DNA from: Cellulomonas sp. PhB143
GTDB taxonomy: Bacteria > Actinomycetota > Actinomycetes > Actinomycetales > Cellulomonadaceae
Assembly (NCBI RefSeq): GCF_003752595.1
Contig: NZ_RKIJ01000014.1
Span: forward strand, 62,001-126,000
Reading direction: 5' to 3'
DNA: 64,000 nucleotides
Shown in pieces: positions 49,090-57,565 of the stretch (position 1 is the stretch's first letter; each line of letters opens with the position of its first letter). Below the pieces are notes generated by a model. It saw nothing but the letters and a program-made list of their open reading frames with translations, had not been told where the DNA came from and did not search any database. Both the position numbers and the translations under genes were made by a program.

Positions 49090-50595
49090 TCAGGCGTTCG
49101 CGCCGACCTCGCCCGAGATGCCGTCCGGGCCGGCCGAGGACAGCTGGCCGAGCTCCTCGTGCTCCCAGGGCGCGAGGCCGAGGCTCGGGACCATCGTCGC
49201 GAGCGGAGCACGCCAGGTCTCGAACCGCTCCGGGAAGCAGCGCTGCAGGACGTCGACCATCGCGGAGACCGCGGTCGAGGCGCCCGGCGAGGCGCCGAGC
49301 AGGCCCGCGATCGAGCCGTCGGCGGCCGAGATGACCTCGGTGCCGAACTCGAGCACGCCGCCCTTGACCGGGTCCTTCTTGATGACCTGGACGCGCTGGC
49401 CCGCGGTGATCGTCTCCCAGTGGTACGGCTTCGCCTCGGGGTAGAAGGCCTGCAGGGCGCTGAACTTGGTCTCGGGCCGGGCCACGAGCTGGCTGACGAG
49501 GTATTGGGTCAGCGGGATGTTCTTCAGGCCGGCGCCGAGCATCGAGCCGATGTTCCCGGGCCGGACCGAGCTGACGAGGTCGGTCAGCTTGCCCTTCTTG
49601 AGGTACTTGGGGCTGAACCCCGCATACGGGCCGAACATCAGGTAGCTCTTGCCGTCGACGACGCGGGTGTCGAGGTGCGGCACGGACATGGGCGGGGAGC
49701 CGACGTCGGCCTTGCCGTACACCTTGGCCTGGTGCTGGGCGACGATCTCCGGGTCGGATGTGCGCAGGAACTCGCCGCTGATCGGGAAGCCGCCGTAGCC
49801 CTTGATCTCGGGGATGCCGGCCTTCTGCAGGAGGGGCAGCGCGCCGCCGCCGGCACCGACGAACACGAAGCGCGCGTTGACCGTCGTCGGGCGCGGGTCG
49901 GCGTTCCAGGAGACGTCCTTGACCTTCAGGCGCCAGGTGCCGTCGGCGCGCTTCTTCAGGCTCTTGACCTCGTGCTGGAGGTGGAGCTGGGCGCCGCTCG
50001 CGGTGAGGAACTCGGTGAGCTGGCGGGTGAGCGACCCGAAGTCGACGTCGGTGCCGGACTCGGCACGGGTCGCGGCGATCGGCTCGGCCGGGTCGCGGCC
50101 CTCGACGAGCAGCGGGGCCCACCCGCGGATCGTCGCCGGGTCGTCGGAGTACACCAGGTCGCTGAACAGCGGGTGCTGGACGAGCGCGGCGTGGCGCCGG
50201 CGCAGGTAGTCGACGTTCTCCGCGCCGCGCACGAGCGTCATGTGCGGCGTGCGGGAGAGGAACGTCTGCGCGCCGTCGAGGTGGCCCGCGGAGGTCAGGT
50301 GGTGCCAGAACTCGCGCGAGGCCTCGAACTGCTCGTTGATCGTCACGGCCTTGGACGTGTCGATCGAGCCGTCCGCGCGCTCGGGCGTGTAGTTCAGCTC
50401 GCACAGGGCGGCGTGACCGGTGCCGGCGTTGTTCCAGGGGTTGGACGACTCCTGGGCGACCTCGTCGAGGCGCTCGTAGATCCGTACCGTCCATGTCGGC
50501 TCGAGGAGCGTGATCATCGCCCCCAGGGTCGAGGACATGATGCCGCCGCCGACGAGCGCGACATCGACCGTCTCTTCCGCGTGAGATTTCGACAT
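49090..50595 (-). CDS. mqo: Malate:quinone oxidoreductase
   Basis: Membrane-associated flavoprotein that oxidises malate to oxaloacetate in the TCA cycle and passes electrons to quinone. The 501-aa protein has the FAD loop VALVGGGIMSSTLG near residues 10-23, NPWNNAGTGHAALCELNYTP near 50-69, FVGAGGGALPLLQKAGIPE near 245-263, and FGPYAGFSPKYLKKGK near 318-333. ATG 50595 gives the short N-terminus MSKSHAEETVDVALVGGG; an earlier start at 50646 lacks support. It can replace malate dehydrogenase in this group. Confidence 0.95.
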   Translation of the reverse strand: MSKSHAEETVDVALVGGGIMSSTLGAMITLLEPTWTVRIYERLDEVAQESSNPWNNAGTGHAALCELNYTPERADGSIDTSKAVTINEQFEASREFWHHLTSAGHLDGAQTFLSRTPHMTLVRGAENVDYLRRRHAALVQHPLFSDLVYSDDPATIRGWAPLLVEGRDPAEPIAATRAESGTDVDFGSLTRQLTEFLTASGAQLHLQHEVKSLKKRADGTWRLKVKDVSWNADPRPTTVNARFVFVGAGGGALPLLQKAGIPEIKGYGGFPISGEFLRTSDPEIVAQHQAKVYGKADVGSPPMSVPHLDTRVVDGKSYLMFGPYAGFSPKYLKKGKLTDLVSSVRPGNIGSMLGAGLKNIPLTQYLVSQLVARPETKFSALQAFYPEAKPYHWETITAGQRVQVIKKDPVKGGVLEFGTEVISAADGSIAGLLGASPGASTAVSAMVDVLQRCFPERFETWRAPLATMVPSLGLAPWEHEELGQLSSAGPDGISGEVGANA

Positions 50596-50842
50596 ACGGA
50601 AGAGACTATGACTCGTGAAACCTCGCACAAACGTGATCCCGGTCACGCCGGCAGTTCACATCGTTGCCGTGGGCGATCCTGTCGTCGCAGGTCATTCGCG
50701 GTTTCGCGGGCGAGGTGAGACCGGGTGCCAGACGCCGTCTCGAGTTTGTGCAGTACGTCACATTCGCCCGGGTGGGGTTGTCGTCGCCGACGCCTCGCGG
50801 GGGCGAGCATCGTGCCGTGCCGTTGTTCCTCACCGCCATCAG

Positions 50843-50861
50843 GTCTACCCTTGCTGTAGAC
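50843..50861. promoter_or_regulatory. Inverted repeat upstream of abiEi-like gene
   Basis: GTCTAC, seven bases, GTAGAC ends 16 bases before the antitoxin ATG and just before its TAGGAGG ribosome-binding site. AbiEi proteins repress their own operon through inverted repeats. The core GTCTAC/GTAGAC is the same as in the mazEF-type operator at 39365-39384, although the arms face the other way. Confidence 0.6.
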
Positions 50862-50877
50862 ACTTAGGAGGTGCGGG

Positions 50878-51432
50878 ATGGCGGTCCTGACGCTGGCGTC
50901 GGCCCGTGCAGCAGGGCTGCGCAAGGACGAGGTCTACCGCATGGCTCGGTCCGGTGAGCTGGAGAGGATCGGGCGCGGCGTGTATGCCCGGGCCGGTGAG
51001 CTCGACCCTGCCGTAGCGCCGCTGTCGGGCGCGACCGCGCTCAAGCCGTCCGCGACGATGTGTCTGACGAGCGCGCTGGTGCACCACGGGCTGAGCGACG
51101 AGATCCCGCATGCGACCGACATCGCTCTGCCGCGCGGCACCAGGTTCCCCGCGGGCTTCGACCACGTGACGTGGCATGCCTTCGCGCCGGAGACCTTCGA
51201 GGTCGGACGCGTCACCATGCCCGAGCACCCGGACTTGACGATGTACTCAGCCGAGCGGTCCGTCGTGGACGCTTTCCGGACCGCCCATCTCGAGGGGATC
51301 GACCAGGCCAACGAGGCGCTGCGTCGGTGGGTGCGGCGCCCGGGGAGCTCGCCTGCCGAGCTCCTGCGCACCGCCGGACGTTTTCCCCGAACCGTCACTG
51401 CCATCCGCCATGCGCTCCAGGTGCTGCTGTGA
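50878..51432 (+). CDS. AbiEi-type antitoxin of a type IV toxin-antitoxin system
   Basis: The 184-aa protein starts with a winged-helix DNA-binding part (LASARAAGLRKDEVYRMARSGELERIGRGVYAR, residues 7-39) and continues with the AbiEi C-terminal domain (SERSVVDAFRTAHLEG near 122-137). AbiEi represses the operon and counters the AbiEii nucleotidyltransferase without binding it. An excellent TAGGAGG precedes ATG 50878. It overlaps the toxin gene by four bases. Confidence 0.88.
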   Translation: MAVLTLASARAAGLRKDEVYRMARSGELERIGRGVYARAGELDPAVAPLSGATALKPSATMCLTSALVHHGLSDEIPHATDIALPRGTRFPAGFDHVTWHAFAPETFEVGRVTMPEHPDLTMYSAERSVVDAFRTAHLEGIDQANEALRRWVRRPGSSPAELLRTAGRFPRTVTAIRHALQVLL

Positions 51433-52225
51433 GTCCGAACCCGACACGCGAGACCCCCGCGGGTCGCGCGTACAACGACCTGCGCAACCTCGCCAAGGCA
51501 CAGGGCCGCGATCCGGCGGAGCTCCTGACGCTGTACGCGCTCGAGGGCCTTCTCACCCGGCTCGCGGCCTCGGACCAGCGCGAAGACTTCGTGCTCAAGG
51601 GCGGCGTGCTCCTCGCGGCCTTCGCAGCGCGTCGTCCCACCCGGGACATCGACCTGGCCGCGTCGGGATTCTCGAACGACGTCGACGACGTCGAGCGCCG
51701 GGTGCGGAAGATCGTGTCGATCGAGGTCGCCGACGGTCTGGACTTCGATACCGCCGCGATCCGCAGCGAGACCATCCGCGAGGAGTCGGAGTACGCCGGC
51801 GTGCGGGTCCACCTGCTCGCAGCGGTGTCGAAGGCGCGGATCCCGATCCACGCCGACGTCAACTTCGGTGACCCGATCTGGCCGGCGCCACGAGCCCGAC
51901 GGTGCCCCTGCTCCTCGGTGGTGAGGTAACGCTGCAGGGATACCCGGCACACATGGTCCTCGCGGAGAAGATCGTCACCGCAATCGACCGGGGCGTGGCG
52001 AACACACGATGGCGTGACTTCGTCGACATCGCCTCGATCAGTCGGACTCAGGCTATCGGCGCAGACGATCTCGTCGCCGCGATAAGAGTCGTGGCGGATC
52101 ACCGGCACGTCGAGCTCCGAAGTCTCGATGAGTCGCTCGCCGGCATGGGCGAGGTTGCGCAGCCGCGATGGGGCGCTTGGCGGCGGAAGCAGCGCCTTGC
52201 CAGCAGCACGCCGGAGAGCTTTTAA
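51429..52225 (+). pseudogene. AbiEii-type nucleotidyltransferase toxin with one frameshift
   Basis: The first frame gives VLKGGVLLAAFAARRPTRDIDLAASG (GG...DxD of the nucleotidyltransferase) and IHADVNFGDPIWPAP. It then runs into a wrong frame and stops at 51929. The continuation is in another frame: PLLLGGEVTLQGYPAHMVLAEKIVTAIDRG, RWRDFVDIASI. Adding one C to the CC near 51889 restores PAPTSPTVPLLL. Length is one base short of a multiple of three. The toxin carries all expected motifs apart from this shift; whether it is dead or misassembled is open. Confidence 0.85.
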
Positions 52226-52303
52226 GCCCTGGTCGACGAGGTCAGAGAGTTTGCCAGCCCCATCCTGAGCGGCGCGGCTGATGGGCTCACTTGGCAACCG
52301 TCC

Positions 52304-52330
52304 GTGCGCACGTGCGCACGTGCGCACGTG
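52304..52330. repeat. Three tandem copies of the palindrome GTGCGCAC
   Basis: GTGCGCAC occurs three times in a row, followed by GTG, in the 256-base gap between the AbiEii gene and the DUF3024 gene. Each unit is its own reverse complement, so the array could be a binding site or cruciform-prone slippage. The rest of the gap holds no credible ORF. Confidence 0.6.
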
Positions 52331-52481
52331 GTCGCGTGAACCGTCCGTCCGAGGCGCGCCCGGCGACCCCGCACGTGGAAAAAACTCCACCGGGGTCGAT
52401 CGAGCGTGCGTGCTTTGTATCGACGCCGAGGGCGCATCGTCCAACTGCTGCTGAGTTCCTCGAAGGGCGCCGCCCGAGGCC

Positions 52482-52814
52482 TCATCCCCAGAAGGTCGGG
52501 TCCTCGTGATTGCCGATGTAGTGGAGCAAGACCTGGATGTCTTTCGTCGGCCGTTTCCGCTTGTACTCGTGGAACCTCAGGTTCCGGTCGCGCCAGTAGA
52601 TGCTCCACTGGCCCGTCGTGGCGGTGTAGCGCAGTCGAGCGATCGGGAAGCGTGTCCAGTCGCCCTGGCCGTCCCACGGCGGATGTGTCTCGATGATCGT
52701 CACGTGCCGGTCGGCGATCTCGGCCTCGACCCGAACCTGGTCCCACAGGTGCTCCGGAACCTGCTCCCGGCACCACCGTCCGATGCGCAACAGGTCGGCG
52801 TCGGGCATCGTCAT
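52482..52814 (-). CDS. DUF3024 protein
   Basis: The 110-aa protein matches DUF3024: RIGRWCREQVPEHLWDQVRVEAEI near residues 9-32, ETHPPWDGQGDWTRFPIARLRY near 42-63, WSIYWRDRNLRFHEYKRK near 71-88, and a final LLHYIGNHEDPTFWG. The family is uncharacterised, short, and common in accessory DNA. ATG 52814 has AGGA upstream; longer starts at 52823 or 52937 add unconserved residues. Confidence 0.82.
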   Translation of the reverse strand: MTMPDADLLRIGRWCREQVPEHLWDQVRVEAEIADRHVTIIETHPPWDGQGDWTRFPIARLRYTATTGQWSIYWRDRNLRFHEYKRKRPTKDIQVLLHYIGNHEDPTFWG

Positions 52815-52906
52815 GCTCGTCATCCTGGACGACGGCGCCGCCGGCCCGCGCAAGTACGCGCCGCCTCGCGACATGATGGTGATGACGGACCACTTCGGGA
52901 GGAGCG

Positions 52907-53380
52907 ATGGCGCCATCCGACAGTGACCGACCGGCACCGGAGCGCTCGCGGCGTCAGCGGCTGCCGCTCTGGGCAGCGGTGGCGGCGCTCGGCATCGTCG
53001 CGCTCACCGTCGCCGCCGTCGTCGTGGCACCCGACGTGCCCGGGACACAACGGGCGTGCCCGGCGATCGGCTACTCCAGCGTGCTCGAGGTGACGCTCGA
53101 CGGGGACACGTCCGAGGTGGCCGTCCTCCAGGTGCGCGACGGCGACCACTGGCAGCCGCCGTACCCGCCGGACGCGGAGGTCCCCGCGATTCCGACGTCG
53201 CACGACGGTGACACGTGGACCTTCACGTTTTTCTATCCGCCGAACCCGATCGCGCTCCGTGCGCTGGACGACCACGGGGACGTGCTCGAGCGGACGGAGG
53301 TCGACGTCGGCTGGGTGCGCGTCGGCGGGAGTGTCGAGTGCGGTGGCCCGATGGAGGCCGACGTCAGCTGGGTGCTGTGA
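52907..53380 (+). CDS. Membrane-anchored hypothetical protein
   Basis: The 157-aa protein has a basic start (RSRRQRLPL), one membrane helix near residues 21-43 (WAAVAALGIVALTVAAVVVAP) and an exported part with two cysteines (Cys51, Cys146 region) that may form a disulfide. The rest is beta-rich (LEVTLDGDTSEVAVLQV, WTFTFFYPPNPIALRAL). GGGAGGAG precedes ATG 52907. I do not recognise a family. Confidence 0.65.
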   Translation: MAPSDSDRPAPERSRRQRLPLWAAVAALGIVALTVAAVVVAPDVPGTQRACPAIGYSSVLEVTLDGDTSEVAVLQVRDGDHWQPPYPPDAEVPAIPTSHDGDTWTFTFFYPPNPIALRALDDHGDVLERTEVDVGWVRVGGSVECGGPMEADVSWVL

Positions 53381-53465
53381 CGCCGTGGGTGACCGAACGA
53401 CGGCCCCGCACCGACCGTCCGGGTACTTCGCGCTGCCGGTGCGTGGCTCTCGTTGACTGACAGGT

Positions 53466-53747
53466 GTGACACGGGCTCCGCAGTTGCGAGGTCAGCGGGT
53501 CCCGTCCATCGAGGACGTGTCAGCAGGAGGATTGCTTCGTGGGATATCTGAGTTCGTCATCGAGACTCCGGACGGCGACGTCGGGTTCGCCAGCGCCGGA
53601 CCGGCGGCGGAGTTCCTCTTCGGCTCCGGGTTCGCGAACCCGAACCGTGAGCCGCACTGGCACCTGCGCTGGTGTCTCGACCGCATGGTGGTCGGCGAGT
53701 CGATGGACGTCGGCCACGTCCGCGTTGTCCGCGAGGCGACGCCCTGA
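53466..53747 (+). CDS. Small hypothetical protein (93 aa)
   Basis: The reading is mixed and protein-like (GGLLRGISEFVIETPDGDVGFA, REPHWHLRWCLDRMVVGESMDVGHVRVVREATP), with balanced composition rather than the Arg/Pro bias of shadow frames. GTG 53466 follows a weak purine site. It overlaps, on the opposite strand, the Arg-rich tail of the MarR gene, so one of the two ends is misjudged; I favour this ORF as real and the MarR tail as read-through. Confidence 0.45.
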   Translation: MTRAPQLRGQRVPSIEDVSAGGLLRGISEFVIETPDGDVGFASAGPAAEFLFGSGFANPNREPHWHLRWCLDRMVVGESMDVGHVRVVREATP

Positions 53748-54216
53748 AGCGACGCGGCAGCTGCGAGAGCGTGCGCGTCACGTGCTCGAGCCAGCGGCTC
53801 ACGGTGGCTAGCTCGTCGGGGGTGAAGCCGTCGGTCAGGCGGTCGTTCAGCTCGGCCAGCGCGGCGCGGACGTCGTCCAGCGCGGCGGTGCCAGCGGACG
53901 TGAGGTCCAGGCGGACAGCGCGCCGGTCGTTCGGGTCGGCACGACGGCGCACGAGCTCGGCGCGCTCCATCCGGGCCAGCAGGCCGCTGGCGCCCGCGGG
54001 GGAGGCCTGTAGCGCGGCCGTCACCTCGCCGATCGTCGCGCCGGGGTGGTCCGCGAGGTGGAGCAGTACCCCGGCGGCCGGGGCGCCGATGCCGTGTCCG
54101 TTCCCGGGGGCGCCGGAGTGCCCGGTGGCGCGCCGCGCGATCCATCGCCGCATCTGGCGCTCCGCCGCGGTGGTGAGGAACACCAGCCGCGGCGTCCGCT
54201 GCCAGTCGTCCGTCAT
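53557..54216 (-). CDS. MarR family regulator with an Arg-rich tail
   Basis: Residues 1-155 are a MarR winged helix: LLHLADHPGATIGEVTAALQASPAGASGLLARMERAELVRRRADPNDRRAVRLDLTSAG carries the helix-turn-helix and wing near 50-110. The remaining 60 residues are Arg/Gly/Ser/Thr-rich and look like a frame read past a lost stop. ATG 54216 overlaps the hydrolase stop by four bases, so it is the second gene of an operon with that hydrolase and may regulate it. Confidence 0.8.
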   Translation of the reverse strand: MTDDWQRTPRLVFLTTAAERQMRRWIARRATGHSGAPGNGHGIGAPAAGVLLHLADHPGATIGEVTAALQASPAGASGLLARMERAELVRRRADPNDRRAVRLDLTSAGTAALDDVRAALAELNDRLTDGFTPDELATVSRWLEHVTRTLSQLPRRFRASPRGQRGRGRRPSTRRPPCGRDTSAGASAAHGSGSRTRSRRGTPPPVRRWRTRRRRPESR

Positions 54217-55157
54217 CGGCGGGACTTCTTGCCCCGGAAGCGGACTGCCGAGTCCTGCTGTGCGGGGGCGGCCTCGGCCCGCGCGTCGAGCCACGCGAGC
54301 AGCTCCGGCCACAGGGTCTCGCGCAGCCCGCGGCGGAAGAACCCGGTGTGCCCGATCGTCGAGACGCCGCCGTCGGCTGGGCTCCACGTGCGCCGCTCGA
54401 CCCGGGCGCCGGTCAGGTGGTCGGTGATCGCATCGATCTGCGCGGGCGTGGCCCACGGGTCGTCGGTGAATCCGACAGCGAGCACGTCGCCCGTGACGCG
54501 CGCGGCGTCCGCGGCGGCGGTCATGGTCGGGTCGTCGAAGAAGTACCCGGGCAGCCTCGACCAGCGGCCCCACTCGCGCATCGCCGCGGCGGGCATGTCC
54601 TCCCCGAGGCCCAGGCGGCGGCCGGGCACGTAGCCCAGCAGCTTCGCCGTCGCAGGGCCGAGCGCCCGCAGGATCAGCCCGACGCGCGCCCGCTCGCGGC
54701 GGTCGGGGATGGTGGCCGTCACGCCAGCGTGCGACGCGACCGTGACAAACCCGGCCAGGCCGCGCGACCCGTGACGGAGCGCCAGCGCGTGCCCGCCGAT
54801 GCTGTGCCCGACCGCCAGCTGCGGCACGTCGCCGAACCGCGGGCGCGCCCACGCGGCGACCGCGGGCACGTCGTCGGCCATCCAGTCCCGCATGCGCAGG
54901 CCACGATGGTCGCGCGGGCTGCCCGACCGGCCCGTGCCGCGGTAGTCGTACGTGACTGCCACGTACCCGCTGGAGGCGAGGAACTCCGCGGACCCCGTGC
55001 ACAGGCGCTCGGGGACCGCCGTCGCGGGGTGGATCACCACGACGCCGCGAGGCGACTCGTCGGCGGGCTTGCGCACCGTGCCGACGACCCACCCGCCCGC
55101 CGGGATCTGGATCCGCAGCTCCTCGGCGTCCAGCGTCGCCGTGTCGTCACTTCGCAT
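54213..55157 (-). CDS. Alpha/beta hydrolase, serine-aminopeptidase-like
   Basis: The 314-aa protein has GVVVIHPATAVPERL near residues 35-49, TYDYRGTGRSGSP near 70-82, the nucleophile elbow VGHSIGGHALAL near 112-123, and GFTDDPWATPAQIDAIT plus STIGHTGFFRRGL with the late Asp and His. The group includes uncharacterised lysophospholipase-like enzymes. GAGGT lies seven bases before ATG 55157; the in-frame extension to 55493 is unsupported. Confidence 0.87.
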   Translation of the reverse strand: MRSDDTATLDAEELRIQIPAGGWVVGTVRKPADESPRGVVVIHPATAVPERLCTGSAEFLASSGYVAVTYDYRGTGRSGSPRDHRGLRMRDWMADDVPAVAAWARPRFGDVPQLAVGHSIGGHALALRHGSRGLAGFVTVASHAGVTATIPDRRERARVGLILRALGPATAKLLGYVPGRRLGLGEDMPAAAMREWGRWSRLPGYFFDDPTMTAAADAARVTGDVLAVGFTDDPWATPAQIDAITDHLTGARVERRTWSPADGGVSTIGHTGFFRRGLRETLWPELLAWLDARAEAAPAQQDSAVRFRGKKSRR

Positions 55158-55236
55158 GCGAAATACCTCAACGGCCCGTGCACCGGGCCCATGGTCGGGC
55201 GGCCAGGGAACGCGTCGCGCGTGGCACTCTTCGGTC

Positions 55237-55503
55237 GTGAACCTGTCGAACCGGCCGCGACGGGGCTTCTGGTACCAGGTGTGGCGACCGTTCCGCGCCT
55301 TGGGGCGCGGCAACGACCGAGTCCTGGAGTTCTTCGACCTCATCAGCATCGTCGTGAACGTCGGGCGCGCCGTCCTCTGGCTCTTCGTGGCGTGGGGAGC
55401 GTCGCGGCGCGCGTCTTCGACTGGTGACGTTCGCCCGTGGTCCGGAAATCGCCCCCTCGCACTGATGACGAAGCTGACGGACACAGCGTCCATGACGCTA
55501 TGA
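55237..55503 (+). CDS. Small hypothetical membrane protein
   Basis: The GTG start gives 88 aa with an aromatic, basic N-terminus (RRGFWYQVWRPFRALG), one hydrophobic helix near residues 37-53 (LISIVVNVGRAVLWLFVAW) and a Ser/Thr-rich end. The upstream region is divergent to the hydrolase. The ribosome-binding site is weak, and the second half is of low complexity. It may be a real short membrane protein or a chance frame. Confidence 0.4.
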   Translation: MNLSNRPRRGFWYQVWRPFRALGRGNDRVLEFFDLISIVVNVGRAVLWLFVAWGASRRASSTGDVRPWSGNRPLALMTKLTDTASMTL

Positions 55504-55552
55504 ACCCTGTGCGCTACTCGGTCGCCGACACGCCGGGGCTACCGTGACGGCC

Positions 55553-55772
55553 ATGGCTCTCCCTGGCCAGTTCAAGTTCCAGGCCGTGTGCGCTGGCCTC
55601 TTCGCGGTGCTCGGTCTGGTGCTGCTCATCACCGCGGACTCGACGACGACCAGAGTCATCGCGATCGGCGCAGGTGGCATGCGGAATCGGCCTGGTGCTG
55701 CTCGCCTATCGCGACGGACGGCGGGCGAACGCTCGTCGCGACGAGGTGGACGCCGAGGACCGCCAGGCCTGA
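55553..55772 (+). pseudogene. Two-span membrane protein with one frameshift
   Basis: The first frame gives FQAVCAGLFAVLGLVLLITA then TRVIAIGAG. After one extra base near 55676 the sequence continues as ACGIGLVLLAYRDGRRANARRDE, ending at TGA 55770-55772. Joined, the product is a 72-residue protein with two helices and a basic tail. The total is one base longer than a multiple of three. Confidence 0.6.
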
Positions 55773-55813
55773 TCGGGCGAGGCCTGATTTGGGCGAGGCG
55801 ACCATCCGACGGT

Positions 55814-56125
55814 TCAGGCCGTCGGGCTCCTGGGGTAGTCGATTCTCGACCAGTCGCCGCCATTCGGGTGCTCGATGCTGTCAGACCGTATGTACGCGCG
55901 GACCCGGCGTGGCTGCCCTACGGCGACGTAGCCCTCGTACGGCGGGATCCAGAACTGCTCGCCCGCCCAGGCCGCGCGCCCGTAAAGCGAGTCGATCGTC
56001 CCGGCGAGCCAGCCGCGCAGCCATGGGTCGTCGATTCCGAACTCGCGCAGGGCGGCGTCGAAGGTCTGCGGTCCATGGTCGTACCGCGGCGTCGTGCCGG
56101 TGACGGAGTGGAGGGCGAGGCTCAT
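55814..56125 (-). CDS. Hypothetical protein (103 aa)
   Basis: The protein is rich in aromatic residues and Gly (GIDDPWLRGWLAGTIDSLYGRAAWAGEQFWIPPYEGYVAVGQP). No domain is recognised and there is no signal or membrane helix. The start ATG 56125 is preferred over a Pro/Arg-rich extension to 56239. Low-to-moderate support as coding. Confidence 0.5.
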   Translation of the reverse strand: MSLALHSVTGTTPRYDHGPQTFDAALREFGIDDPWLRGWLAGTIDSLYGRAAWAGEQFWIPPYEGYVAVGQPRRVRAYIRSDSIEHPNGGDWSRIDYPRSPTA

Positions 56126-56379
56126 CGCCACATCGTCGCTGGATGGAGGACCACCGTCACCATAGGGAGCGGGCGAAGTTCTCGTAGGCCACGGCGGTCG
56201 TCGGTGGGTATGGTCCCGACCACTTGTCGTGTGACCCACCGGCCGCGAGTTTCACCCGTCCGCGACCAGCCTGGTTGCCCGCTGCATAGATAGCCTCGAT
56301 GCAGCCCGGCGCCGGGGGCGCTTGAAGGTGAAGCCCGAGGTGCCGACCCCACCACGCACCGAGAGCGAGACCCATCGAA

Positions 56380-57186
56380 GTGAAGCGCATCCTCACCCTT
56401 GTCACCGCCGCGGCGATCGCCCTGAGCCTCGCGGCGTGCTCCGGCGCGGAGGCCCCTGCCGAGCAGCCGGCGACCGCCGGGGCGGCCGAGTCGGAGACCG
56501 CCAGCCCGACGCCTACCGAGGAGCCGGACCCGGTCGCCGAGAACTGGGACGACATCGTCGCGTTCGTCGAAGCGACCCACGTCAACGACACCGACACAGC
56601 GATGGCCGTCACGGCGAAGGACAGCCCGGCGGTGGAGTACGTCGCCTATATCCGCGACAATGCACTCGCTGACCAGACTGCCGGGTTCGACCCGCACATG
56701 TTCGACGACGGGTACTCGTTCGATGGCGACAAGAAGAAGCAGGAAGTCGCCATCTCCTTCCGGGACACCACGGGTAATGGCAGCGACCCGCAGGACTACA
56801 CCTGGTCCGATTGGAAGGTGACCGAGGACGGCAAGATCGAGTCGTGGACCGGAGCGTCTGGCTCGATCAGCAAGGTGCTCGGCAAGGAGCACGACTCGAA
56901 GAAGGCCAAGGGCCAGACGGTCACTGTCGCCCACGCGTACAAGGCGAACTCGGGCGCGGTCATCATCGTTCTGAAGGTCGACTCCAACGTCAGTGAGTAC
57001 CCAGACACCGCCCCCGTCTACGTCGGTCCGGACGGCGTCGCGCGCAAGCCTGCACAGGTGAGCACGACAGACCTTGTCGAGGGCGCCACCTCGTACCTGT
57101 CGTACGTGTACACGGACGCCGACTTCGGCGGGAAGTTGAAGTACCTCGTCGACTACGAGACCCCGGTGACGCTCACGATCAAGTGA
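56380..57186 (+). CDS. Lipoprotein of unknown function
   Basis: The 268-aa protein begins with a lipoprotein signal (MKRILTLVTAAAIALSLAAC, lipobox LAAC with Cys20). A Glu/Pro/Thr-rich linker (about 21-50) comes next, then a beta-rich domain with FDDGYSFDGDKKKQEVAISFRDT, TVAHAYKANSGAVIIVLKVDS and a terminal YLVDYETPVTLTI. No Cys other than the lipid-anchored one is evident. A surface-anchored binding protein is likely; the ligand is unknown. Confidence 0.8.
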   Translation: MKRILTLVTAAAIALSLAACSGAEAPAEQPATAGAAESETASPTPTEEPDPVAENWDDIVAFVEATHVNDTDTAMAVTAKDSPAVEYVAYIRDNALADQTAGFDPHMFDDGYSFDGDKKKQEVAISFRDTTGNGSDPQDYTWSDWKVTEDGKIESWTGASGSISKVLGKEHDSKKAKGQTVTVAHAYKANSGAVIIVLKVDSNVSEYPDTAPVYVGPDGVARKPAQVSTTDLVEGATSYLSYVYTDADFGGKLKYLVDYETPVTLTIK

Positions 57187-57565
57187 CCCCACAGCTGCCG
57201 CCCCTGTTCCCTATCGGAGCCGGGGCGTCGGCGTCCCACCCTTCCGGACACTGTCCGGTGCTGAGAGCGAGGAAGCGCGGCGCAGTCCGCCGCGTTCGAC
57301 GTCCTCGCCGCCGGCCTCGTCGGGCCCTGACACAGGTACGACGTCGAAACTCTGTCGTGGGCGGCCACACGAGAATGCCGCCGTGGTCACAATCGGTCGG
57401 CTCGGGTGCCGGCTGGTTCACACGCCCGAGCGGCGAGGGCTCGATTTCTTCTGCGGCATCCATCCGTGCGGCCGGCCCTCGGTATTCGAACCCGGCGCGT
57501 CGCGCGCCCCCGAGTCCCCGAACACCCAACCGTCCTGGGCTGCGCCCGGAGCATACGATCATTCG
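57187..57565 (+). other. Non-coding stretch with a small palindrome
   Basis: The 379 bases between the lipoprotein and the next gene contain no convincing start-to-stop frame. CCGGACA-C-TGTCCGG at 57244-57258 could be a weak terminator for the lipoprotein. A TACGAT box near 57553, about seven bases before ATG 57566, could be a -10 for a leaderless mRNA. Confidence 0.45.

Noticed and set aside
57383-57565. N-terminal 61-codon extension of the glycosylase-like protein
   Set aside because: Low-complexity Arg/Pro/Ser sequence unlike the rest; ATG 57566 with a possible -10 box just upstream fits better.
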